Notes: generated by a model not told the origin, from the letters alone. DNA of 24,727 nucleotides from RGIG6353 sp045531285 (GCA_045531285.1 JAZSDT010000107.1:1-24727); one strand, 5' to 3'; shown: positions 12,488 to 20,853, numbered from the stretch's first letter. Program-made: numbers and translations.

Positions 12488-14554
12488 CTAAACGAATCTG
12501 ATAAAGCATGCCCCGTTTGCTTCACAAGTGTAATTGTAAGTACTGCCGCAAAACTCGGTTTTACAGATTACGTCAACGCCCTTGCGAACGTCGGGAAATC
12601 TAACGGTGAGATTGGCAGGGGTTGAATTGAAGATTCCTATAAAGCGGTTGTCACCGTAGACAGTCACACCTTCCGCTTCGGTATAAATATGGCATCCGGC
12701 TCTCTTCATTATTTCGCGAAGCTCGTTGTGCTTCATATAGGGCTTTGTGTTGAGAACGTATTTGCTCTCGCCCACTGCTCTTAGCTGAGGAAAATCGTAA
12801 TTGTTGGGATTGTCGCAAGGCACTACCTTATATCCTGTAATTTTTTCCACGTTATCAAGACAATAGCCTTTTTCCGTCCAGACAGATGGCGCGTAATTGA
12901 ACATTACCGTTGCGTGTGAAAGCATGGGAAGAACCCTTTGAAAGTAATCGCTGTCGGCATAGGTGTTGTACGCGAAAACAACAAGCTTGTACTTTGACAA
13001 ATCTATTTCAAAAAGGTCTTTTGCTCGGTAGGTATCAACAAGTGCACCCGTCATTCTTGCCTCGGCAATAAAGTCCTCGGCAAAGCCGCACCTCATATCT
13101 CGGTTCGCTCTCATATAAAGGGCTGAGCGTTCATCTGTAACTATAAGCACGTCCGATGTGCTTGTGTGGGGAGTTTTTCTCAGTTCACGGTTGAGCTGTG
13201 CAAGGGTTTCAAATTCAGCCATGACCTCACCGTCATCAAACCAGCCTCCACCAAGGTCCATCCACCAGAAGCCCGAGTCGTGAGAGAGGTTTTTTGCGTA
13301 CTCTCTCCAGAAAACCGACTTGGTATCTCTCATTCCCTTTGACTCCCATTCGGTTTCGTCCTCGGAATAGTTGGGACGGTTATCAAGAGAGTCCAGGTGC
13401 GTTCTGTTGTCAAGCTCATCGAGCCACAGCTTTTTCAGATTGACAGATTGTGCGGGGCAAAGCTCACCTCCCGGCTCACCTGCCTTACATCTGTAGTAGG
13501 ATTTGGGAGCGGCAAAAAAGTCAACGTAGGGAGAATCAAGAAGTCTCTCCAACGCAAGATGCCCTGTGTAAGCGGCATTGTCAACGTGGAGATAATACCC
13601 GTGAAATGCCCCCACAGGCTTGCCTGTTTTTTCTTTTATTATTTTACCAAAGTATTCAAGAGCATTAGCGTTTACGTCGGACATGAACATATCGTAGTCA
13701 ATGGCATGCCTGTCCCCTGCTCTTACAAAGCTTTCGAGACAAGAGCTGTCGGCACCTCTGCGGTCAGGCTCGGGGATGGGCATATCTTCGGGAGTAATTC
13801 CGTTTATCCCCCACTCCGTTTCAACCTTCTCTACACTGCCGTATTTTTTTACAGCCCAGTTATAAAACTCACGTTTATTAGTTATTCCCCAATCGCCGTA
13901 TTTATTGGAAACACGCCCCCACAGTACCGTTTCTCCGCTTGTTCCGTAGGCTACGTGGTAGCCAAGTATTCTGTCACCGAATTTTCCATTTTCAAGGCGG
14001 TCGATAATCTTTGTCAGCGCTTCTCCGGCGTCGTGAAGCCACTTCTTCGACGAGAAGCTTTGACGTGCAATAACACCGCCAACGTTCGCTCTTGTGTCCT
14101 TGAATTCACCTGCGGCATAATATCCGTTTGGGGCTTCGTAGCCTATGTAGTCATGTCGTGGGGTGCCAACTGCATTGCGAATTTCATCTGCTGTCTTGGG
14201 ACCTTTATAATAAACGAATACTTCCTCGGGATTCTCACGGCACCAATCTATTGGAACGTTAAGCTTTATGCGAGGAATGTAGTATGCGTTGGGATTATTA
14301 CGAAAAACCTCCTCGACAACTTTGTCGGTAAGAGAGTAATCGTACTCGTCAACGGCGGTCCAGCCCGAAGGAAGTATACTTGTGTGGAGATTTACACCGA
14401 TTTTGGAAAAGGAACGGTGATAGTTTCCGTATTTTTCAAGGGTGGAGTTAAATACTATCAGCTCTCCGTTTTCGTCTCTCAATGGAGGGTCGTATGCAAA
14501 ACCGAGTCTTGACCAAAAAACAGGGTTATCGCGAAGAAATTCTTTTATATTCAT
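12488..14554 (-). CDS. GH42-like glycoside hydrolase (beta-galactosidase-type, cytoplasmic)
   Basis: A 688-residue protein without signal peptide. The first 400 residues look like a clan GH-A (beta/alpha)8 barrel: PNAYYIPRIKLNVPIDWC, GYHVAYGTSGE (E208, candidate acid/base) and KLWLDELDNRTH (E380, candidate nucleophile). Residues from about 460 (SDVLIVTDERSALYM, KYKLVVFAYNTYADSDYF) resemble the Rossmann-like trimerisation domain of GH42 beta-galactosidases, and a small beta-domain (FIGIFNSTPANLTVRF) ends the protein. The predicted role is hydrolysis of imported oligosaccharides. AAGGAG lies before the ATG. Its likely -35 box falls within repeat unit D. The exact family and substrate are uncertain; the two Glu assignments are by position only. 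Confidence 0.6.
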   Translation of the reverse strand: MNIKEFLRDNPVFWSRLGFAYDPPLRDENGELIVFNSTLEKYGNYHRSFSKIGVNLHTSILPSGWTAVDEYDYSLTDKVVEEVFRNNPNAYYIPRIKLNVPIDWCRENPEEVFVYYKGPKTADEIRNAVGTPRHDYIGYEAPNGYYAAGEFKDTRANVGGVIARQSFSSKKWLHDAGEALTKIIDRLENGKFGDRILGYHVAYGTSGETVLWGRVSNKYGDWGITNKREFYNWAVKKYGSVEKVETEWGINGITPEDMPIPEPDRRGADSSCLESFVRAGDRHAIDYDMFMSDVNANALEYFGKIIKEKTGKPVGAFHGYYLHVDNAAYTGHLALERLLDSPYVDFFAAPKSYYRCKAGEPGGELCPAQSVNLKKLWLDELDNRTHLDSLDNRPNYSEDETEWESKGMRDTKSVFWREYAKNLSHDSGFWWMDLGGGWFDDGEVMAEFETLAQLNRELRKTPHTSTSDVLIVTDERSALYMRANRDMRCGFAEDFIAEARMTGALVDTYRAKDLFEIDLSKYKLVVFAYNTYADSDYFQRVLPMLSHATVMFNYAPSVWTEKGYCLDNVEKITGYKVVPCDNPNNYDFPQLRAVGESKYVLNTKPYMKHNELREIMKRAGCHIYTEAEGVTVYGDNRFIGIFNSTPANLTVRFPDVRKGVDVICKTEFCGSTYNYTCEANGACFIRFV

Positions 14555-14567
14555 TGTCGCTCCTTTT

Positions 14568-14595
14568 TATATAATGGGAAATTGCATTAAATCAA
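14568..14595 (-). promoter_or_regulatory. Putative promoter of the glycoside hydrolase gene, partly inside repeat D
   Basis: On the minus strand TTGATT (14595-14590) is followed after 16 nt by TATATA (14573-14568). The -35 box is the complement of the conserved AATCAA of the repeat; the -10 box is outside it. AAGGAG follows directly, so the leader would be very short. Confidence 0.4.
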
Positions 14596-14672
14596 CCCCG
14601 CCGTTTTATTTTGTTAGGGTACACTCTAAAGTTACGATAGGCGAGATTTGCTAGCGGAGGCTCTCCGCTTTT
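14576..14672 (+). repeat. Dispersed repeat unit D
   Basis: A 97-bp unit: GGGAAATTGCATTAAATCAA, CCCGCCG (left arm, one mismatch), inner stem TTAGGG/CTCTAA with loop TACA, GTTACGATAGGCGAG (right arm 14640-14645), terminal hairpin GCGGAG-GCT-CTCCGC (14654-14668) and TTTT. Unit E, 106 bp on, matches it at about 91 of 97 positions, with a 9-bp spacer between them. Confidence 0.85.
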
Positions 14673-14681
14673 TTATGTACC

Positions 14682-14778
14682 GGGAAATTGCATTAAATCA
14701 ACCTCGCCGTTTTATTTTGTTAGGGTACACTCTAAAGTTACGGTAGGCGAGCATTGCCGGCGGAGGCTCTCCGCTTTT
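14682..14778 (+). repeat. Dispersed repeat unit E
   Basis: The best-formed copy: left arm CTCGCC and right arm GGCGAG pair fully, inner stem TTAGGG/CTCTAA, terminal hairpin GCGGAG-GCT-CTCCGC at 14760-14774, then TTTT. It ends 62 bp from the stop codon of the MATE gene. The AT-rich stretch 14779-14840 shows no further feature. Confidence 0.85.
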
Positions 14779-14840
14779 AGAATTATAGCATATTGCTCGT
14801 GATAATTTCTACAATTATTTTACGGAATAACAAAACTATA

Positions 14841-16202
14841 TTACTGTTTTTCACAAGAATCCTTTTTTATCTTTGAAGCTGCATAAACAGTATAGCCGAT
14901 AAAACAAAGCGTATATACTGCAAACTCTATTGCATAGACGAACATTCTGCCCTGTGCACCCTTGTTGAGCACGGAGCAAACGTACCACGTAGCAGGTATT
15001 TTGTATAGCCAAAGGGACAGTATCAGTATAAGAGCAGGAAATTTTACGTTGCCCATACCTCTGATACCTGCGGGAAGTACGTTACCTCCCGACCAGCCGA
15101 TAGGCATTATTAAAAGTCCTATTTTGAGCGTCTCGGTGGCAATTCCTATTACGTTTTCGTTACTTGTGTACATTCCCACAAGCTGTTTTGCAAACAGAAA
15201 GGCAATCAGCGACAATGCAATATGTATAACAGTGGATGCCGCTGTAACCCACACGGAAACGCTTAGTGCCTGCTTTTTCTCTCCTGCACCTGTGTATTTA
15301 CCTGCAAGTATTTGCACAACGTAGGCAAGAGCGAGAGGGACAAGATGTATGATAGATTCTACCGAGGTAGTGATACTAAAGGCTGAAACGTGGTCATCTC
15401 CCATTGACGAGAATATTTTACTGAGTACAAGACCGCCTATAGACACTACAAAGGACTGTGCACACATTACTGCACCTATCTTTATCACCTCGACGGCAAC
15501 GTCACCGCGATAAAGCTTGAAGGTATCCTTGATGCAGCCTTTGAAGTTGCCTGTTTTGCCGATTATAACGGCACATATCAACGTAAAGAACAGGTTTGTG
15601 AGGACACTGGCAAGACCAAGACCCACAATTCCCATTTCAAAAACGACCATAAGCAGCCACTTAAGAGCAATATCGACTATTCCTCCAAAAAGAGATATGT
15701 AAAGAGGACCCTTTGTATTGAGGCATCCCCTGAGAATACCTATCATATTGCTGCGGAAAAATCCCATAGGCAGAGTTATAGCGTAAAATATAGAGTAAAC
15801 GTTTGCATTTTTAAAGAAGGTCTCTGACATATCGGGATAAGTGGAACGAAGAATGGGGTCGTGAAACAGTACGACGACAACGGAAATCAAAACGGAGATG
15901 AGAGTTCCAATCAGCATTGAGGTTGAAAACAGACTTCTCGAGCGTTCCTCGTCCTCTGCACCGATATACTGACTTATAAGTATAGCCGAGCCTGAAGCAA
16001 CACAGCCGTAGAGAGTCGTAAACGGCCCGAACACGCTTCCTACAAGAGAGGTGGCATTGAGGAAGCTGGTGTCGATATTTGTGGAGATTATGCTTGATAT
16101 CATAGCAAGGACTATGGATGCAAGCTGTTCCCAGAATACTGGTAAAAACAGCGTTATTACCAGCATAATATCAATGCGCGTATTGCTCTTCAAGCGAAAC
16201 AT
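14841..16202 (-). CDS. MATE family efflux transporter
   Basis: A 453-residue protein with about twelve membrane segments in two homologous halves. It has the MATE/NorM layout: LPVFWEQLASIVLAMISSIIST in the first helix, TLYGCVASGSAILISQYIGAED before the first long loop, and the second-half counterpart ALAYVVQILAGKYTGAGEKKQA. MATE carriers export drugs, metabolites or oligosaccharide precursors using Na+ or H+. The frame is open to TTG at 16238, but the ATG at 16202 has GAGGTG four bases upstream. TAAAAT lies before it, without a convincing -35. It sits alone, and context gives no substrate. Confidence 0.9.
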   Translation of the reverse strand: MFRLKSNTRIDIMLVITLFLPVFWEQLASIVLAMISSIISTNIDTSFLNATSLVGSVFGPFTTLYGCVASGSAILISQYIGAEDEERSRSLFSTSMLIGTLISVLISVVVVLFHDPILRSTYPDMSETFFKNANVYSIFYAITLPMGFFRSNMIGILRGCLNTKGPLYISLFGGIVDIALKWLLMVVFEMGIVGLGLASVLTNLFFTLICAVIIGKTGNFKGCIKDTFKLYRGDVAVEVIKIGAVMCAQSFVVSIGGLVLSKIFSSMGDDHVSAFSITTSVESIIHLVPLALAYVVQILAGKYTGAGEKKQALSVSVWVTAASTVIHIALSLIAFLFAKQLVGMYTSNENVIGIATETLKIGLLIMPIGWSGGNVLPAGIRGMGNVKFPALILILSLWLYKIPATWYVCSVLNKGAQGRMFVYAIEFAVYTLCFIGYTVYAASKIKKDSCEKQ

Positions 16203-16252
16203 AAAGCACCTCACAAAAAAGTATTTTATCCAAGACAAATATAGAACAAAGA

Positions 16253-16297
16253 TTAAAAAAAGTCAATAGGATTTGAAAATTAATTTTCAAATCCTAT
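16253..16297 (-). terminator. Terminator of the PPi-PFK operon (32-bp perfect palindrome)
   Basis: The palindrome at 16266-16297 (each half 16 bp, beginning ATAGGATTTG) is followed on the minus strand by TGACTTTTTTT. It starts six bases after the phosphofructokinase stop codon. Confidence 0.85.
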
Positions 16298-16303
16298 CGA
16301 ATC

Positions 16304-17512
16304 TTATATTATAAACTGTACGGGAAGACCGTTCTCAAATTCGGGAATGCTCTCGCCAAGAACAAGAGGACGAATCCACTCTATGCACTCTGTGGTAACG
16401 TGGTTTCCGCGTTCGTTGATGAACTCACGGGGTACCTGTCTTACAACGTTGGCAACCGAATCAAGCTCTGCCTTCTGGCAATTGCAGGAATATGGCTTTG
16501 TAGAGGTTCTTACAAAAGTAGCCATACAGCCTGTTTCTCCCTCAAGGGCAAGTCTTGCACCAAAAGAGCCAATCTTGACAGATTCTTCTATGTCGGTGCC
16601 CGATGCAATGTGAGCTGCGCATCTTTGAAGGATGCTGAGCTCTACAGTTCTTGCCTTACAGCCAAGCTTTTCTTTGAGTAAGCTTTCAAGAACTCTGCCT
16701 GTACCCGACAGCTGTTTGTGACCGAAGGCATCTGTTTTGCTTCCGTCCTCGCTGATATATCTTCCGTTTTTATCACGTATACCCTCGGATACTGCAACAA
16801 CAACGTTGGGCTTCTTTTCAAATTCCGCCTTTATATCCTCAAGAAATTCATCAATGCTGAAATCCACCTCGGGCAAATATACAAGGTCGGGTCGTGCAAG
16901 TGCCGCAGAAGCTGTGAGCCAGCCTGCATCACGTCCCATTATCTCAACGATAGTTACAGCCTTTATCTTATACACTGCAGTATCACGAAGTATCTCTGCA
17001 AGGGATGTTGCAACGTATTTTGCCGCAGAGCCGTAACCGGGTGTGTGGTCTGTGCAGGCAAGGTCGTTGTCTATTGTCTTGGGTACTCCCACAAAACGAA
17101 TATCGGAATTAAGCTTCTTGGCATACGCCGACAGCTTACGGATGGTGTCCATTGAATCGTTTCCGCCGATATAGAAGAAATATCCGATGTTATGACGCTG
17201 GAGAATTTCAAATATTTTGTTGTACATCTCCACGTCCTCTTCCTTTTCTGAAGTTTCCGACGGCAGCTTAAGACGGCACGAACCAAGTGCGGCGGCAGGT
17301 GTTTTTTCAAGTCTTACAAAATCGTTTTCTGTGAAAAGCAGCTTTGAAAGGTTGCAAAACTCCTCTTTCATAAAGCCTTCTATTCCGTTGAGCATTCCGT
17401 AAACGGTATCTACCTTATCCGACGCTTTAAGCTCTCTGACAACTCCGGAAAGTGTGGCGTTGATAGCAGCGGTAGGACCGCCTGACTGACCTATTACAGC
17501 GTTCTTTTTCAT
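16304..17512 (-). CDS. pfp: Diphosphate-dependent 6-phosphofructokinase
   Basis: A 402-residue PFK-family protein that phosphorylates fructose-6-phosphate in glycolysis. The phosphate donor is suggested by two markers: GGND at 116-119, with Asp at the place of Gly104 of E. coli ATP-PFK, and PKTIDND at 144-150, with Lys145 at the place of Gly124. Both Asp and Lys at these places are typical of PPi-using enzymes. The base Asp of the usual GGDD is Asn118 here. MGRDAGW at 192-198 is the substrate-binding segment, and GQSGGPTAAINA is the first loop. AAGGAGAG precedes the ATG. It is the last gene of a four-gene operon, 12 bp after hslO. PPi use is reversible and common in anaerobic Clostridia. Confidence 0.92.
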   Translation of the reverse strand: MKKNAVIGQSGGPTAAINATLSGVVRELKASDKVDTVYGMLNGIEGFMKEEFCNLSKLLFTENDFVRLEKTPAAALGSCRLKLPSETSEKEEDVEMYNKIFEILQRHNIGYFFYIGGNDSMDTIRKLSAYAKKLNSDIRFVGVPKTIDNDLACTDHTPGYGSAAKYVATSLAEILRDTAVYKIKAVTIVEIMGRDAGWLTASAALARPDLVYLPEVDFSIDEFLEDIKAEFEKKPNVVVAVSEGIRDKNGRYISEDGSKTDAFGHKQLSGTGRVLESLLKEKLGCKARTVELSILQRCAAHIASGTDIEESVKIGSFGARLALEGETGCMATFVRTSTKPYSCNCQKAELDSVANVVRQVPREFINERGNHVTTECIEWIRPLVLGESIPEFENGLPVQFII

Positions 17513-17524
17513 AGTCTCTCCTTT

Positions 17525-18409
17525 TTATTCAGCAGTTTTATTAAGTATGCTTTCAAGCTCTTCAAGCGAGAATATATATTTGTTTTTGCAGAATCTGCAA
17601 ACGGTTTCAATAGGCTGGGCGTCATCGATCATAGACTTTACCTCGTCTCTTCCCAGACTGATAAGACCCTTTTCGTATTTCTCCTTGGAGCAAGTACATT
17701 TGAACGATATATCTATTGTGTCAAATTCTTCATATTCTATACCGTTGAAAACAAGTTCTGCAAATTTTTCGGCTCCATGTCCCCTGTCCATAAGCTCGGT
17801 TACGGAATTAATAAGCGTCATATTAGCTTCAAGCTTGTCAACCACTCCTTCATCCGCACCGGGAAGAAGCTGAAGAATAAATCCTCCTGCAACACGGCAG
17901 GTATAGTCGCGCTCAACAAGAACACCAAGAGCACAAGCTGACGGTGTTTGCTCGCTATTTGCATAGTAAGCCGTTACATCCTCTGCTATTTCTCCGCTGA
18001 CAAGCTCCGACATTCCAACGTAAGGCTCTCCGGTGCCGAGGTCACGAACAATGCAAAGATATCCTTCTCCCACTGCTCCTCCAACGTCAAGCTTTCCGTT
18101 GGGCTTAAGGGGTAGGTCAACTGCGGGATTCTCCATATATCCTCTGACGTTTCCCGAATAGTCCGACACACACGTTACCGTACCTGCAGGTCCGTTTCCT
18201 TTAAGCTGAAAGGTAAGTGAGTCGGTTGGGTTTTTCATAAGACAGCCCATAAGCGAAGCGGCAGTAAGCGCTCTGCCCAAGGTGGCTGTTGCTGTGGGTG
18301 TTGTCATATGGTGCGTATGAGCCGTGTTGACAATTTCGGTAGTATCGGCAAAAATCAGTCTTGCAGAGCCGTCCGAGGTAATAAAACGCGTTATTTTAGA
18401 ATCATTCAT
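17525..18409 (-). CDS. hslO: Redox-regulated chaperone Hsp33
   Basis: A 294-residue Hsp33 protein, a holdase activated by oxidative unfolding. The N-terminal domain has HTHHMTTPTATATLGRALTA and the Gly-rich GNVRGYMENPAVDLP and GEGYLCIVRDLGTGEPYVG. The C-terminal zinc switch is CTC, then 30 residues, then CRFC, exactly the canonical CxC...CxxC set. The frame extends to 18430, but ATG 18409 has AGGAGA five bases upstream and was chosen. It lies 24 bp after the methyltransferase gene and 12 bp before the PFK gene in one operon. Confidence 0.95.
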   Translation of the reverse strand: MNDSKITRFITSDGSARLIFADTTEIVNTAHTHHMTTPTATATLGRALTAASLMGCLMKNPTDSLTFQLKGNGPAGTVTCVSDYSGNVRGYMENPAVDLPLKPNGKLDVGGAVGEGYLCIVRDLGTGEPYVGMSELVSGEIAEDVTAYYANSEQTPSACALGVLVERDYTCRVAGGFILQLLPGADEGVVDKLEANMTLINSVTELMDRGHGAEKFAELVFNGIEYEEFDTIDISFKCTCSKEKYEKGLISLGRDEVKSMIDDAQPIETVCRFCKNKYIFSLEELESILNKTAE

Positions 18410-18433
18410 TTTTATCTCCTGTAAAATCAAAAG

Positions 18434-19192
18434 CTAATTTTTTAAGGAACCCGCCGTTTTGCGACACGCGGTAAAATAGTATCTTTCCGTGGTATCGGTT
18501 ACAGCTGTACCGTTAAAGTCCGAGGACACCGAGACAAGCGTCAATCCTGCACGGTTAAGCGAGGTCTTGATTTCCTCAAGAGTGAACATACGCTCCGTTT
18601 GCTCTTCGCTGTAGCGTCGGTACAAGCCCTTTTCCTCGGCAAACAGATTTATATAAAAATCACATTTTTTGCTCTTTTCGTCGTAGTAGTTTTCCCAGGC
18701 ACAAAAAACCTTATCCGATTCAAGCACGTAGCTGTTGTCGGCATAAACGTTTTTAAACTTGTATTCCGTGTTCATATCAAAGAGAAATACTCCGCCTTCC
18801 TTCAGCTCCTTTGCAACACAGCAAAATGTTCTTACAAGGTCTGCCTTGGTAAGCAGGTAGTTCAGGCAATCAAAGGTGGAAATGACCGCATCGTAAACGT
18901 GCCCTGTTGAAAAGGATGTCATATCCTGGCAGGTGTAAAATACGTTCAATCTCTTTTTTTCGGCTTTATGGCTTGCCAGAGTAAGCATTTCCGAGGAGGC
19001 ATCAAGACCGATGACCGTCGCTCCCCTTTTGGCAAGTATATGTGACAGGTCACCTGTTCCGCACCCCAAATCAAGCAGTGTTGCCGAGTGCACGTCAAAG
19101 TGCCCACAAAGATAATCGGCGTACTCCTCGTAGTTCACGTCGGAATTAAGTTCATCATAAAAAGCAGGTAAAACAGTATATTCTCTATTCAT
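18434..19192 (-). CDS. Class I SAM-dependent methyltransferase
   Basis: A 252-residue protein with SAM-binding motif I TLLDLGCGTGDLS (residues 38-50), an acidic end of strand 2 in VIGLDASSEML, CQDMTSF at motif III and DAVISTFDCLNYL at motif IV. The C-terminal half holds FLFDMNTEYKF and a region (TERMFTLEEIKTSLNRAGL) seen in many uncharacterised small-molecule methyltransferases. The start codon overlaps the stop of the GNAT gene (TAATG), indicating coupled translation. The substrate is unknown. Confidence 0.88.
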   Translation of the reverse strand: MNREYTVLPAFYDELNSDVNYEEYADYLCGHFDVHSATLLDLGCGTGDLSHILAKRGATVIGLDASSEMLTLASHKAEKKRLNVFYTCQDMTSFSTGHVYDAVISTFDCLNYLLTKADLVRTFCCVAKELKEGGVFLFDMNTEYKFKNVYADNSYVLESDKVFCAWENYYDEKSKKCDFYINLFAEEKGLYRRYSEEQTERMFTLEEIKTSLNRAGLTLVSVSSDFNGTAVTDTTERYYFTACRKTAGSLKN

Positions 19193-19647
19193 TATTTTTT
19201 CAACCTCATAGGCGTATGTACAGTGCCGTGGTCCTCGTATCTCTCCCCTACAACCTCAAAGCCAAGCCTTTCATAAATCGGAATACCGTAGTCGCTGGCA
19301 TTGACCGTGACGGGAAGCGATGAGTCCGTGTAGGACATAAAATGAGCAAAAAGCTGTTTTCCTATTCCCTTGCCTATATAATCTCTGTGAGTAAAGAAAA
19401 GACATATGTGGTTAGCGCCGCGGCATCCCAAAACACCGCAAAGCACGTCGCCATCAAAGGCGCCGTACAAAGTGACGCTTCCGTCGTAGGTGTTCATTTT
19501 GAAGGACATAGCAGAGGTAGTGTCCCTGAAAAACTCTATTCCTTCCATTGTATAGGTGGGCATAATATATTTATAGAAGGTATGAAAGATCATTCTCGAT
19601 GCTTCTTCAAAATCGCTGTCACCGAGCACTCTTATTTTTACGTCCAT
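19192..19647 (-). CDS. GNAT family N-acetyltransferase
   Basis: A 151-residue acetyltransferase with a GNAT layout: beta-bulge segment HICLFFTHRDYIGKGIGKQL, where RDYIGKGIG is the acetyl-CoA pyrophosphate loop (R/Q-x-x-G-x-G), and the C-terminal ASDYGIPIYERLGFEVVGE typical of strands 5-6. The frame extends to TTG 19665, but ATG 19647 has AAGGAG a few bases upstream. It is first in the operon GNAT-methyltransferase-hslO-PFK. The acceptor substrate cannot be told. Confidence 0.88.
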   Translation of the reverse strand: MDVKIRVLGDSDFEEASRMIFHTFYKYIMPTYTMEGIEFFRDTTSAMSFKMNTYDGSVTLYGAFDGDVLCGVLGCRGANHICLFFTHRDYIGKGIGKQLFAHFMSYTDSSLPVTVNASDYGIPIYERLGFEVVGERYEDHGTVHTPMRLKK

Positions 19648-19671
19648 TTTCGTTTCTCCTTCCAAATATTG

Positions 19672-19700
19672 ATTTTACCACACTTTTACAGAAAATGCAA
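19672..19700 (-). promoter_or_regulatory. Promoter of the GNAT-methyltransferase-hslO-PFK operon
   Basis: On the minus strand TTGCAT (19700-19695), 17 nt, TAAAAT (19677-19672), followed by AAGGAG and the ATG at 19647. It lies directly after the vanZ terminator. Confidence 0.6.
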
Positions 19701-19707
19701 TATTTAA

Positions 19708-19728
19708 ACCGTCTCAACGTGAGGCGGT
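19708..19728 (-). terminator. Probable terminator of the ribU-vanZ operon
   Basis: On the minus strand ACCGCCTCA-CGT-TGAGACGGT (one mismatch) is followed by TTAAATATT. The hairpin includes the stop codon of the vanZ-like gene. The T-tract is imperfect. Confidence 0.5.
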
Positions 19729-20193
19729 CTTAAAATGCTTATAAGAATAATATATTGCAAAAATAATGATATGCGCTGCAACGGCACCCAAAAAATCCGT
19801 CCAGACGTCCTTGACCTCCGAGCCTCTGCCACTTGAAAACATCTGGATAGTTTCGTCTGCAAAAGCAGTAAACAAAGAAAGAGAAAGCGAATGAATAAAT
19901 AAAGAGACACGTGACGTTTTTATAAAAAATGAGCCTACGTAATAGAGTGCGCCGAGGACAAAAAACTCAATAAAATGCGCTGTTGTACGCACAAATGCAA
20001 CATCCACCATAGCCTCGGGATCAAAATTACGAATAATCATCTGCAGGAATTCCGCCACCTTACTGCTCTGCTGGCTGGATTTAATTCCGTTAGCTATTGA
20101 ATTGTAGAAAATAAAGGTCAGCCAGGCTATAAGCAAAACCAGGTATATACAAATAAAAGTCCTTCTGTTTTTGCCGTAAAATATATTTTCCAT
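19714..20193 (-). CDS. VanZ-like family membrane protein
   Basis: A 159-residue protein with four predicted membrane segments and the VanZ-family signatures TTAHFIEFFVLGALYY in the middle and FADETIQMFSSGRGSEVKD followed by WTDFLGA near the C-terminus. VanZ of enterococci gives low teicoplanin resistance, and relatives change the cell surface; function here is unknown. Its ATG overlaps the ribU stop (TAATG), so it is expressed from the FMN-riboswitch leader, an unexpected partner for a riboflavin transporter. Confidence 0.85.
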   Translation of the reverse strand: MENIFYGKNRRTFICIYLVLLIAWLTFIFYNSIANGIKSSQQSSKVAEFLQMIIRNFDPEAMVDVAFVRTTAHFIEFFVLGALYYVGSFFIKTSRVSLFIHSLSLSLFTAFADETIQMFSSGRGSEVKDVWTDFLGAVAAHIIIFAIYYSYKHFKTASR

Positions 20194-20777
20194 TATCGTT
20201 TTCCTTGTATTATGGGAGATATACGCTTATAAATTACAAAAGTAAGAATTACGTTGAGAATGCCTTTGAGCAAGGTAAATGGGAAGTTAAACACAATAAC
20301 CACCTTGAATACACTGTCTACCCAAGGAATCAGCTTTGAGGACATTCCGATTATCACGTCAATGGGCATTATCCTTGAATACGCAGGATAAACAAGGAAA
20401 TAGTTTGTCACGATTGCAACCAAAGCCATCGAAACAGCTCCCATAAGCGATGCCGCAAGGGCGCCCTTTTTAGTCTTGTGGTTTCTGTAATAAAGTCCTG
20501 CCAAAACAACAAAGGTTGAGCTGAGAAGGAAGTTGGAAAGCTCTCCCACAAAGCCTGTAGTAGAAGCAGGAAGACTGACAAGGTTCTTTACAAGGCACAC
20601 AGCGAAGCCGCTGACAGGTCCCACCGCAAAGGAGGCAAGGAGTGCCGGAAAATCAGAAAAATCAATTTTCAGATACGACGGAGCTATTGGCAGTGCAAAG
20701 TTCAAATACATCAAAACACTTGATAGTGCCGCAAGGAGTCCTGTGACTACAATTTTTCTTGTTGGTGACGTTTTCAT
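20193..20777 (-). CDS. ribU: Riboflavin ECF transporter S component RibU
   Basis: A 194-residue membrane protein with about six membrane segments and RibU hallmarks: KIVVTGLLAALSSVLMYL in the first helix, then LKIDFSDFPALLASFAVGP, and the KNLVSLPASTTGFVGELSNF loop. RibU binds riboflavin/FMN and docks to a shared ECF energising module not present in this window. Identification is supported by an FMN riboswitch in the leader. The ribosome site GGGAGG is six bases before the ATG. It is followed by a coupled vanZ-like gene. Confidence 0.93.
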   Translation of the reverse strand: MKTSPTRKIVVTGLLAALSSVLMYLNFALPIAPSYLKIDFSDFPALLASFAVGPVSGFAVCLVKNLVSLPASTTGFVGELSNFLLSSTFVVLAGLYYRNHKTKKGALAASLMGAVSMALVAIVTNYFLVYPAYSRIMPIDVIIGMSSKLIPWVDSVFKVVIVFNFPFTLLKGILNVILTFVIYKRISPIIQGKR

Positions 20778-20853
20778 AATTTACCTCCCTTCAGGACGTG
20801 AAGCCGAGGGGGCTGAAGTAGATCCCACCAATCAAAATTGTCGTTCCCCTCTT

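Noticed and set aside
13397..14512. Long plus-strand reading frame (371 codons) opposite the glycoside hydrolase gene
   Set aside because: It has no ribosome site or known motif and is low-complexity in composition; the minus strand encodes a coherent enzyme, so this is an antisense shadow.
14576..14778. Tandem 106-bp repeat as a possible CRISPR array
   Set aside because: The conserved unit is nearly the whole period with only a 9-bp variable spacer, and no cas genes are near.
16266..16297. 32-bp perfect palindrome as a transposon end or operator
   Set aside because: Its position six bases after the PFK stop codon and the T-run on the minus strand make it a terminator; no partner copy was found in the window.
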